Positions 1 through 9,073 of a stretch of DNA of 64,000 nt are shown here, piece after piece. How positions within the stretch are numbered: position 1 is the stretch's first letter; each line of letters opens with the position of its first letter. Location of the stretch: positions 744,001 to 808,000 of the forward strand of contig JAHLMK010000010.1 in the NCBI GenBank assembly GCA_019915135.1, in the 5' to 3' direction. The notes below the pieces were generated by a model, which did not search any database, was not told where the DNA came from, and saw nothing but the letters and a program-made list of their open reading frames with translations. Source of the DNA: Strobilurus pachycystidiatus. Taxonomy: Eukaryota; Basidiomycota; Agaricomycetes; Agaricales; Physalacriaceae. A program made the translations under genes and the position numbers.

Positions 1-95
1 CACGCACATTGACACCGACTCTGGAGCCTCTCACTCTGACTCAGGCCTGGACTTACCGCTGACGAGAAGTTCGTGGTCTGTTTCGAGGGTCACGC
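1..95 (-). pseudogene. 5'-end fragment of a second TET/JBP-like gene, cut off by the retroelement
   Basis: Bases 61-95 are the exact reverse complement of 17852-17886, near the start of the TET/JBP-like gene at 17894. The similarity resumes at 16964-17170 on the other side of the retrotransposon, so the element landed inside an inverted partial copy of that gene's 5' region. On the minus strand, just past the shared part, this copy reads GTAAGT, a good splice donor, where the intact gene continues in coding sequence. The copy runs off the left edge of the window, so whether a full second gene lies beyond cannot be told. Calling it a pseudogene fragment is inference from the 16.9-kb insertion in its 5' end. 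Confidence 0.6.
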
Positions 96-1764
96 TGATA
101 CGCAGGGTACTATTCCAGTACTAGAAACGGGGAATTTTGCGATTCCTGAACAGCCCAAAGACCTTAGGAACCTCCAGTCAAGTACTTAGGATAGAGCGCG
201 CAGGAGTTACTGCCTTGACGCGGGCAAGCCTCCAGGACAAGGTCCAGGCGCCTTAACAAGTCCTTTAGGACAGGCGCGATCGAAACCTTCGATCACCTTC
301 ATCCGAATATCCTTATCCGCGCGTTGGATCCCTGTCAAGATCCCGTACCTTTGCGTGTACCTTGTACTACAGACGATGTGCTATAACCATTCGCACCCAA
401 GGAGGGTCCAAAGGTCTCCAGGCGGTTCAGTTCGAGCGACCCGAGACCTGCGCACCTCAACCCAAAGACCTGGAAGGTCCCGAAATAGTTCAAGGACGTC
501 ACAACCCTTTTGGGGAAACAATCTTCGGAGCTGTCAAGGACTCCGAACCGACGCCTTCCGCTATGCCGATCGATCATGATCCACGATCAAGGACCACCCC
601 GAAAGCAGGGTGTATTACCACTTTAAGAAAACACTCCCCTGTAGTGTCTGCGCTCGAAAGGACGTTCTTAACGATCTCCATCCAACCTATCCACAAGAAA
701 GCAGGTGTCCGTAGGACCTTGCAACATAAAGATACCTAAGGATCGAAGTCCTTATCGGACCTTGATCTCCTGGGCACAAGGATTGTACCATACCGCCAAG
801 GTGGCGTATATGGCTAAAGGACCAAGCGGCCTGGCCGCAGTTGTTTCGACCAGGGATAGCCAATAAGAATCCAGCACTTGTATGACTCGAAAGTCCGATG
901 TATCCGATCCTAGAATAGATGCTTACTCAGTAGGAACCCACCAGTAGTATAAAAGGGCCAAAGGACCCATATTTCAGTAGCTTAGAGCCCCCTCCAGTAG
1001 CCGCTAGTCAGACGCAGCCGTTGTAGTGAATCTATCTCGAGTTTCGACTCATTTCTGCAAAGTACCCAAAGACCCCAAAGACCTTTCCAAGATTTAAAGA
1101 CATCAGGTGTTGCCAAACTCCTTGAAAGACTCGAGAGAACCTTATTCCGACGTACCAAGTCAAGTACCAACGAATCTACTTGGTGTTAGAACCTTGTATT
1201 CGCAAGAAGGCCGGTTTGCAAGTGGTTCTGCCCTGCACTCACGCTCTTTCGTGAAGTACTTCCCTTTGAGGAATAAGTCGAGTTTGAACGAGTGTTGTCA
1301 ACGTCTGAGACACCTTTCGGAACCTTTGGTCCCGGTGCAAGACACTAGAAGTTTGGTTTAAGTGCAAGAAGGAGTCCTTATCGTTAGCAGTCCAGTGGCG
1401 TAAAACCTGCGGTAGCGGCCTGACGATTCCAAGACAAAGTCCTTGTACACCAGAGCACTTGATAGGTAGAAGCTACATTGCCTCGCGCTGTTTAAGGTCT
1501 TCATACGTCAAGAGGTTCGGCCTACGACTTCAAGGTTTTCTTGTGTCATTTCGATCAGAATCCCTACACCCCCAAAAACAACTCGTAGTTTAACTACAGC
1601 GATTCGGAATACATCTCTATTTCTCCATTACCCAAAAGCACCTTGTTCTCTCGAACCTTTGTGCACCCCAGCTCCCTTACAAGGAGTATTAGTTGTGATA
1701 AGGATTGATAGTGTGGTTAGACGATAGCTTCTTTTTCAGAGGTCTATTCCGAACTTGTTCATCA
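96..1764 (+). repeat. 5' LTR (1669 bp)
   Basis: This direct repeat is present again at 14816-16963. It begins TG and ends CA, as LTRs do. A TATA box stands at 948-957, so the transcribed part probably starts about 975-985. No long convincing reading frame is present; the short open frames are duplicated in both LTRs and look like chance. The motif AAGG/CCTT with neighbouring GACC is strikingly frequent throughout the LTR and leader. Confidence 0.95.
948..957 (+). promoter_or_regulatory. LTR TATA box
   Basis: TATAAAAGGG is a near-consensus TATA box about 816 bp before the LTR end, in the place expected for the U3/R border. The 3' LTR has the same box at 15668 with one more G. It is the best candidate core promoter for the genomic RNA. 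The transcription start is inferred, not seen. Confidence 0.6.
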
Positions 1765-1769
1765 TATTT

Positions 1770-1788
1770 TGGAGCCCACCGCGAGGGG
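1770..1788 (+). other. Primer-binding site (minus-strand priming)
   Basis: TGGAGCCCACCGCGAGGGG starts five bases after the 5' LTR. TGG pairs with the CCA end of a tRNA and the next bases would pair with a 7-bp acceptor stem whose 3' strand is GGTGGGC, with U as discriminator base. The position and TGG start fit a gypsy primer-binding site. I cannot name the tRNA with certainty from memory. Confidence 0.7.
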
Positions 1789-2342
1789 GTGTAAATTTTG
1801 ATTTCGAAAGAGACTTCTAAGTCGACCTTGAGATCGGAATCTCCATAAACAAAAGACACTGGCTGCAAGGAACTCTGGTCGTTACACCAACAGCCAGAAC
1901 CGCGCAAATCCACAACCACCAAAAGGAGACCCAGTTATTGCCGGATCTTCAAATCCAGCAACCTCTGGTATCACTAGTCGCCTAAGAAGCAATCGCCCAA
2001 TCGCCGGCTCACTTTACAACGGTTTACCTAGTGAAGTAGCTCAAGACACAGCGACGCTTTGCAGACCCGACTACTCCCAAGAACCAAAAGAAGAAACGTA
2101 CGCAAGTACCAACCTTCAACACCTACTGCCTCTAGGATCAGATCTTCTTCAGATCCTGAATCACCTTCGAGAACTCCAACCAGTACCCGAAGACATTCGG
2201 ACTCTAGAACTTCGCCTAGTCCCGCATTTGTGACACCTTTCGGAAGTCCTTTGACTGACCTTGAAGACCCCGAAAGTCCAGAACCTATTACCCCTTCATT
2301 GACTTTAACCCGTCTACCCAAAACACGATACCAGTTCCAGTA
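1789..2342 (+). other. Leader, with a Ser/Pro-rich upstream reading frame
   Basis: This is the stretch between primer-binding site and gag. From 2059 an open frame of 94 codons, rich in Ser, Pro, Thr and Arg, ends in TAATG at 2341-2345, so its stop overlaps the gag start by one base. Related Agaricomycete gypsy Gag proteins often begin with a similar Ser/Pro-rich tail, so it could be the true Gag N-terminus one frame away. It could also be an upstream frame used for termination-reinitiation. Confidence 0.4.
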
Positions 2343-3700
2343 ATGGCAGTACGAGCAATTGTACCTTCCGAGGAACTTAGCGCTGAAGCTAGAGGCGAGA
2401 TCCAAGGCAAGAAGATCCCGATACCATTCTCAAGGGATGCCCCAAAGTTCAAGGGACACTCTGGAGACGATGTGAGGGAATTCTTCACGATGTGCAACTG
2501 GATCTTTGACCAGACAGGAATCACCGAACAAGGTACTAAGTTGGAAGTAGCGGCGCTATACGCCGGCCACGAACAACGCCTAAGGTGGCACAAAAACCCA
2601 GACTACCTGAAAGGTGTCTGGGCGGACTTCCAAGAATCAGTTCTTTCCTCGTACTCAAAGGGAAAGAACGATCCTACGTACGTCCCGGCCGACCTAAAGG
2701 ATGCCTTGGACCCGTACCTGGCTAGGCCCGTAGCCAACAAGCAGAAATGGGAAAGCTTTCAGCGCGAAGTGCTCCATATCATGGGACATCTTATCACGTC
2801 GGGAGAACTTACCAATAAGGGTGCTATAGAAGATATCAAGTCCTCTATCACAGAGGGAGTTTGGCATAATGTCCTTGGGGACCTCAGGCGCGATGCGAAA
2901 GCTAATGCAACAGCCGGGACAACCCCCACCTATGACTTCACGTTGTCAGAGGTTGAGGCAGCGATCTCTAACTACTTCTTGACCGATAAATGGATGAGCA
3001 AGAGTGCGAAGGATAGTCCTTATAACAGAGAACTTATTCCCGCCTCTACCACCCGAATCAAGACAGAGGAGTTGGATGAATACCTGAATAGGGTAGCTAG
3101 CCTTCAGGACATTATCCAGAAAGGAGAAAAGGAACGCGAAGAGGCTCGCAAGGCTGATCAGAAGATGATGGCAGAACTTCTCCATACCTTACAGCGTGGA
3201 GGTCCGCAAGGACTCCGCACACAAGGTTTTGTACAAGAAGCCTCGCCGGTTTATCTACAAACACCTGCTCAAGGTGTCTCAGTCCCGACCAACTTACCGA
3301 ATGGACTCTACAAAGCTCCTCCGGCGCGTTCCCAGGAAACAAGTTCGTAGTTAACGATGGAAGGTGTTACTTCTGTCGTGAACTAGGGCATATTGTAGCG
3401 AATTGTCCTACAAAGGAAATGTGCGAAAGCAATGGTCATATCTACAAGCCTGGTGGTACCAACATATATCATGTAACGAATGGAACTACTAGTCAACCTA
3501 TTCAAAGGGTTAGTCCCAAGCAGCCTCTCAGCCCTTGGGAACAAGTCCAGAAGTTTCAACAAGAAAATGCACCTAAGGTATCGGCGTTCCAATCTCAAGA
3601 AGATGAGTTTGCACCTGAGGTCGTGATGTATGTTCAAACCCCAACCCAAGAAGAAGAGTTTGCCCCCGACGCCTATCAGGGTTTCGGCAGGGCTCGATGA
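2343..3700 (+). CDS. gag: Gag: capsid plus zinc-knuckle nucleocapsid, frame-shifted between them
   Basis: Gag forms the particle that packages element RNA. The first frame (2343-3350, 335 aa) holds the capsid-like region: the segment after APKFKG with FFTMCNWIFDQTGI and following helices resembles Agaricomycete gypsy capsid, and a coiled coil rich in Glu/Lys lies near residues 250-285. The nucleocapsid lies one frame back: a CCHC zinc knuckle (CYFCRELGHIVANC, about 3365-3406) is in a frame open from before 3302 to 3700. Capsid and knuckle frames overlap around 3302-3350, so one missing base near 3328-3331, or a programmed -1 slip, separates them. I see no canonical slippery heptamer at the overlap. 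The downstream protease frame begins at ATGA 3697-3700. Confidence 0.8.
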
Positions 3701-4868
3701 AGGAAGGAGTGCAGTTAGCACATACTCCTCCGGAGAGCCAGTTCACTGTAGAAACTCGTCAGACTCGTCAGAGCGCAAAAGCACCTAGTGCTCCTGTGGA
3801 TTCAACTCCACAAAAGAAGGTAACCTCATGGCCTAAGGACCGGGTGTCCGTGGTCATTCCAAAAGCAGCGCCGCCTAAGGTATCATTCTCCAAGCCGGAA
3901 GTCACTCAAGAAGTAGAACCTGTTGACCAGGACCTTCTTGACGAAGTCCTGGCGATGGAAGAACCAGACCCGGTGCCGCAACCAAAAGCAGATTCAACTC
4001 TGCCAGAAAAGAACCAACCAAAGGTTCAACCTAAAGAACCTAAGGTCAAGAGTTTCCAACGCCGTAGCCTGGCAGAAGAACTCTTGCACAAGAATCCCAG
4101 TTGGCGTGAAGCCTGGAAGTTCTTGTTACCCGAAGCCCTACTAGCTACCAACCCCCCTTGGCAGCAGAGCATTTCGGACTTCATCAGGAAACGCAACACG
4201 CCTGTGGCTGTATTCAAGACAGAAGTAGTGGCCGATACGGTCCAAGATCACTTCCAACCCGAGCTATATTCAGTCAACTTTCATGAACAAGGTGATTTAC
4301 CTATTGGTGGAATTATAGTCCACGATGCGGTAGAACAGTTTGTAAACCTTTCCGGAGGTCACTATACTGGCCCTTTTCAAATGATAAGTGGCAATATGGC
4401 GCCGGAAAATGCAGATCTACGAACCTTTTGGCCCTTGATTAACAAGAATGGTAAAAAGGAGAGTTTAGTGGATGGTGGGTCACAGATTGCCTCCATTTCG
4501 CTCAAGGCAGCATTGGAACTAGGAATAGCCTATGATCCCACTTTCACCATTACTATGGAAAGTGCGGACAAGGGACGAACCAGTACCTTGGGATTGGCTC
4601 GTAACATACCTTTTGACTTTGAAGGTATTGTCTATTACCTTCAGCTGCATGTGTTGCAGGACCCGCCTATGAGGTCCTACTGGGACGACCTTTCGAGATC
4701 GTTTCAAACCTGGTCATCACCAACCTTCCCAACGGGAACGCAATCGGAACCCTTACGGATAACACCAATGGGAAGAAGTTATCGCTACCTTCTTACCGTC
4801 GAGGACAGATCCCAAGACATATGATTCCATGGGGACAAACGGGTTTTCACGGGAACCTAAGGACGTAG
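3697..4868 (+). CDS. Retropepsin (protease) region, frame-shifted near its end
   Basis: The frame opens at ATGA, overlapping the stop of the nucleocapsid frame, and runs to 4824 (375 aa). After a Pro/Lys-rich linker it carries the aspartic protease signature VDGGSQIASIS at about residue 258, the D-x-G active site of retropepsins, with hydrophobic strands after it. About 65 residues later the conserved second half of the fold is no longer in this frame: the typical LLGRP motif is found in the frame one base back, open to TAG at 4866. The switch point is near 4666-4668 (PPY to LLGRP). This is a single-base offset. It cleaves Gag-Pol if made as one chain; as sequenced it would be truncated. Confidence 0.75.
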
Positions 4869-7800
4869 GAAATTCCTATGAAGAAGCCGTGTTGATCCTT
4901 GAAAGGTCACCAGAAGGAAACATCGAAGTAAAGCAAAGTTGGATACCTGGTGATAACAGGGAGACCTTCGGGGAAGAGGACTTAACGTCCCTATACATGA
5001 AGAAGTCACCCAATAGGGTTCATCAGGCAGCCAAAAGGTTAAGGAAACAACACGCCTTTATGCATGCGTCGATGCACCCAGCATCGACACACATGACCGT
5101 CCCGGAACATATGGTGACACCTACGGGACTATTAAAGGTCCCAACCAAGACTCAAGGCTTTCGCAAGGTATTCAATATTAACCAGATTGCGGAAGACCAA
5201 GAAGAACTTAAGTCCTACGCCACTGCGACTTTGAATCTCTTTTACGGGGTACCAAAGGAGCTAGAACAGGTCTTCACGGGCTTGTCGGTAACCTTGCCAA
5301 AGGATTACATGGCGGAGGCCCAACAGGAGTTCCTAAGGTTGGAAAGTCAGATCCCTAAGAGGGGTGTATTCGTAGGAAAGAAGTACAAGCCAGTGGCCTT
5401 GAAAACCAAAGCTCACCTTGGAACCTTACCTGAAGAATTCAGGATCAAGCGCCACATTCATGGAGACCCACTAGCTGGGATGCCTGAATTAGTACCTGAT
5501 CCACCACCCTTCGTACCCACAGGTAGGTATACTGCCGAAAGGAGGGAACAGATACAAGCCGACCACGTCGGGGACTTCCTAACGGATGCAGAAAGACGAA
5601 TTATAGACTCCATCTTCTGTAACCAGAACGAGGGCTTTGCCTGGGAAGAATCTGAGAAAGGACACTTCAAACCAGAGTTCTTTCCACCAGTGGATATCCC
5701 GGTAATACCGCACACACCTTGGGTGTTGAGGAATATACCAACTCCACCAGGAATCTATGACGAAGTCTGTAAGATTATCAAGCACAAACTAGACTCGGGC
5801 GTGTATGAGCCTTCGAACTCCTCATACCGCTCCAGGTGGTTCTGTGTTGTTAAGAAGGATGGAAAGAAACTTCGCCTAGTGCACAGTCTGGAACCACTCA
5901 ATGCGGTGACCATTGCGCACTCAGGGTTACCTCCAGCCACGGAGGAACTAGCGGAGTCCTTTGCAGGACGAAGTTGTGGAGGAACCTTGGATCTGTTCGT
6001 TGGATATGACGAACGGCTCCTTGCCACCGCGTCTCGCGATATGACAACCTTCTCGACACCTTACGGAGCGTTAAGGTTAAAGACCTTACCAATGGGCTGG
6101 ACTAATTCAGTACCTATCTTTCATGACGATGTTACAACGATTCTCAAGGATGAAATACCAGCCTTTACCAGACCTTATATCGACGATGTGCCCGTCCGCG
6201 GACCCGCTACGCGATATGAACAAGCTGATGGCACCTACGAAACGCTTCCAGGTCATCCTGAAGTAAGGCGTTTCGTTTGGGAACACCTTGTGAACATGAA
6301 CAGGATCATACAGCGAATGAAACATGCCGGAGGGACCTTTTCTGGTCACAAGGCTATCATTTGTGCAGAAGAGATTGTGGTAGTGGGACATGTCTGTACC
6401 TACGAAGGTAGAAAGCCAGCTGAAGATCGCGTTAAGGTGATCTCGGATTGGCCCCCTTGTAAAGCACTCACGGAAGTCCGTTCGTTCTTAGGAACCGCCG
6501 GGATCTTCAGAGCGTTTGTAAAGGACTACTCTAAGAAGGCGTTACCTTTGACCAGGTTAACCAAAGACATTACCAAGTTCAGATGGACAGACGAGGAGCA
6601 GGAAAGTATGGATACCTTAAAGGAAGCCATACAAACTTGTCCGATGCTGAAACCACTGAATTATGAATGGTCCACGCCAATCACGCTGTCGGTAGACACC
6701 TCTTACCAGGCAGTAGGTTTCTATCTGTCCCAGGTAGATCCCAAGGACCCCAAGAAACGATACTTTGCAAAGTTTATGTCTCTGACATTAAACGAAAGAG
6801 AGGCAAGGTACTCGCAAGCCAAGCGAGAACTATTCGGGCTCTTCAGAGCTCTGTCCGCGTGCAAGTACTACCTTCTAGGGTGTAGAAAACTAGAAATTGA
6901 AGTAGATGCAAAATACATCAAGGGCATGTTATCCAACGTGGACTCCTTAGCGAACGCAAACCTGCAAAGGTGGGCTGAGGAGATCTTGATGTACCACTTC
7001 ACGCTTGTACACGTACCAGGAAAGGTCCATGGCCCGGATGGTTTAAGTCGCCGTCCAGCTTCAGAGCATGATGTAGTAGTACCCAGACCTCATATAAACA
7101 TAGAGGATGACGAAGTCAATACCTTTGAGTACCAGGAGCCCAAGGGTCTGCCTGTAGAAAAGCAACCTTTGGACTTTGACACTTTCCGGAATGACATCGA
7201 CAGTAGGGGAGGCTACTTCCAAGAAATAGTGCGGAGTCCTTTACCAGACCATATAAAGGTTTCTAAAGCGGTAAGGACTTCGGGACTAGTCAACGTTAAG
7301 GATATCGAAGATTGGATGCATATCACGGAGTTCCCAGAGCTCAATAAGAGCAAACGGGAACGGTTGTGGGAGACCTATTTGCCCAAACTTCAATCTTACT
7401 TACAATCGGAAGATGTACTTGAGGACGAAGACTTGGAGAAATGGAGCAAAGACTTCTTTGTCCAGCATGAAAGGTTATACCGAACACATTCGGACTCCCA
7501 CCCCCGTCGAGTGCTACTTCCAAACGAACGAATCCCGGTTTGTAAAGCTCTACACGACCGGGCAGGACATAAAGGACAATATTCCGTGTTACAACTCATC
7601 ATGAAGCGATTCTGGTGGCCAGGTATGGAGGTCGACATACGATGGTATGTAAGGACCTGTGTACTATGTCAGAAACGCCAGAAACGTAACATAAAGGTTG
7701 CACCAACGATTACTTCAACTCCAGGTATCTACGAAAGGGCTTATATAGACACCTTCCGGATGCCTAAGGCAGGAGAGGAATCCACCCGAAAGAAACGGCC

Positions 7801-8734
7801 TTCAAAATGGGCCGGCTTCAATGCTGTGACCGTAGCAAGGTGTGGATTAACAAGTTGGCCAGAGGCAAGGGCTCTCAAGGAAGAGACCGCCGAGTCACTG
7901 GGAGAATGGATCTTTGAGGACATTCTATGCAGGTGGGGTTGTATCAAGGAAATTGTAACCGACAATGGGCCAGCAATCAAGAAGGCCTTAGTACATATTG
8001 AACAGAAATATGGTATTACCGGTATCTTGATCACGGCGTACAATAAGCAAGCCAACGGAAAGGTTGAACGAGGACACTGGGATATCCGTCAATCTCTCTT
8101 CAAGGTATGCAGGGGTAAACCCGAGCAATGGCCAGAGTTCCTACATGAGGTCCTTTGGGCAGAGCGCATTACCATAAAAAGGAGTCTAGGTACTTCAGCG
8201 TTCCAGGCAGTAACCGGTTGTGAACCAATCATGCCAATGGACCTGGAGGAATTGACTTGGCTGGTCGAAGCACCAGGCCGACTGGTCTCCCATTCGGACC
8301 TTATTGCCTTCCGAGCTAGGCAGCTCATCAAGCACAAGGAAGATACTGTCAAGCTAAGGTCGAAGGTCCTTCTAAATAAACAGAAGGCCGCGGCGAAGTT
8401 CCTAGAGGACTTCCAGAACAGTATCCCTCGCTACAAATTCAAAACTGGTGAACTAGTGCTAGTAAGGAACACTAGGATCGAATCAGAAATGAATGCGAAG
8501 TTCAAGGAAAGGTTTATGGGACCTTACGCGGTAGTAACAAGGACCTCAGCAGGAAACTATGTCGTCTGCGAGTTGGACGGGACGATCTACAAAGACAAGA
8601 TAGCTCAGTTCCGTGTAATACCTTTTGTATCGCGACGAGATCCTATAGACCTTGGAAAACAGTTCTTTGATCGACTACACTTCATAAGTAAGCCGATCAC
8701 AAAGACCTTAGATGTCCTTGCCAGAACTACGTGA
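4829..8734 (+). CDS. pol: Pol: reverse transcriptase, RNase H and integrase
   Basis: An intact 1301-codon frame copies element RNA into DNA and integrates it. In order: a linker with AFAWEESEKG before RT; reverse transcriptase with KKDGKKLRLVHSLEPLN, LPMGWTNS and YIDD (Y450-D453, two catalytic Asp); RNase H with its first Asp in SVDTS (D623); the tether ending GPDGLSRRP; integrase zinc finger H-x5-H ... C-x2-C (about 905-947); the DD35E core with D974, D1045 and E1080; and a GPY/F-like tail (FMGPYAVV). All catalytic residues are present. The start ATG is inferred from the frame; it lies one frame back from the protease end. No chromodomain follows the GPY/F module. Sequence style matches the large Agaricomycete gypsy family. 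Confidence 0.95.
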   Translation: MGTNGFSREPKDVGNSYEEAVLILERSPEGNIEVKQSWIPGDNRETFGEEDLTSLYMKKSPNRVHQAAKRLRKQHAFMHASMHPASTHMTVPEHMVTPTGLLKVPTKTQGFRKVFNINQIAEDQEELKSYATATLNLFYGVPKELEQVFTGLSVTLPKDYMAEAQQEFLRLESQIPKRGVFVGKKYKPVALKTKAHLGTLPEEFRIKRHIHGDPLAGMPELVPDPPPFVPTGRYTAERREQIQADHVGDFLTDAERRIIDSIFCNQNEGFAWEESEKGHFKPEFFPPVDIPVIPHTPWVLRNIPTPPGIYDEVCKIIKHKLDSGVYEPSNSSYRSRWFCVVKKDGKKLRLVHSLEPLNAVTIAHSGLPPATEELAESFAGRSCGGTLDLFVGYDERLLATASRDMTTFSTPYGALRLKTLPMGWTNSVPIFHDDVTTILKDEIPAFTRPYIDDVPVRGPATRYEQADGTYETLPGHPEVRRFVWEHLVNMNRIIQRMKHAGGTFSGHKAIICAEEIVVVGHVCTYEGRKPAEDRVKVISDWPPCKALTEVRSFLGTAGIFRAFVKDYSKKALPLTRLTKDITKFRWTDEEQESMDTLKEAIQTCPMLKPLNYEWSTPITLSVDTSYQAVGFYLSQVDPKDPKKRYFAKFMSLTLNEREARYSQAKRELFGLFRALSACKYYLLGCRKLEIEVDAKYIKGMLSNVDSLANANLQRWAEEILMYHFTLVHVPGKVHGPDGLSRRPASEHDVVVPRPHINIEDDEVNTFEYQEPKGLPVEKQPLDFDTFRNDIDSRGGYFQEIVRSPLPDHIKVSKAVRTSGLVNVKDIEDWMHITEFPELNKSKRERLWETYLPKLQSYLQSEDVLEDEDLEKWSKDFFVQHERLYRTHSDSHPRRVLLPNERIPVCKALHDRAGHKGQYSVLQLIMKRFWWPGMEVDIRWYVRTCVLCQKRQKRNIKVAPTITSTPGIYERAYIDTFRMPKAGEESTRKKRPSKWAGFNAVTVARCGLTSWPEARALKEETAESLGEWIFEDILCRWGCIKEIVTDNGPAIKKALVHIEQKYGITGILITAYNKQANGKVERGHWDIRQSLFKVCRGKPEQWPEFLHEVLWAERITIKRSLGTSAFQAVTGCEPIMPMDLEELTWLVEAPGRLVSHSDLIAFRARQLIKHKEDTVKLRSKVLLNKQKAAAKFLEDFQNSIPRYKFKTGELVLVRNTRIESEMNAKFKERFMGPYAVVTRTSAGNYVVCELDGTIYKDKIAQFRVIPFVSRRDPIDLGKQFFDRLHFISKPITKTLDVLARTT

Positions 8735-9073
8735 CCTTGAGCACCCAAGAATGAACTACAGCTTCAAAGGAAGCTAAGGTACCATACCAGATGACGGGGA
8801 CGTCATCAGAAAAGTAAAGAGAGAATAGAGGGACATCGGTCCATTTATTCAAGGACTATAAAAATTTTATTTAAAACTCATTCTGTGCCCAGCTGGCTAC
8901 AAAGGTAGCTAAGGTAGCATTGAACTAAGGACAGAATAAGGAAGCAAGACAAGGCACGAGGCATCAGGGAAGTGGCGGGGTGCGAATAAAGAAAAGCTTA
9001 AAAGTGATAAGCCCGTAGGCGATGTGGTAAGCGCAGAAAAGGAAGCACCACTCACCGAACAACCACCACGACC
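8735..9073 (+). promoter_or_regulatory. Spacer with possible internal promoter for the sense cargo gene
   Basis: The 339-bp gap between pol and the next gene has no open frame worth calling. It contains CTATAAAAATTTTATTTAAA at about 8858-8877, a TATA-like A/T-rich block about 200 bp ahead of the ATG at 9074. The GC content then rises sharply in the following gene. An own promoter for the cargo gene is therefore possible; this is inference. Confidence 0.35.

Noticed and set aside
335..739. Open frames of 74-125 codons inside the LTRs.
   Set aside because: They occur identically in both LTRs, are low in complexity and lie upstream of the likely transcription start; no support for coding.
3320..3350. 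Programmed -1 frameshift site in gag.
   Set aside because: No X-XXY-YYZ heptamer lies in the overlap, and the same one-base deficit occurs in unrelated genes; kept only as an alternative.
8400..8734. A chromodomain at the integrase C-terminus.
   Set aside because: After the GPY/F module the protein ends without the aromatic pattern of a chromodomain.
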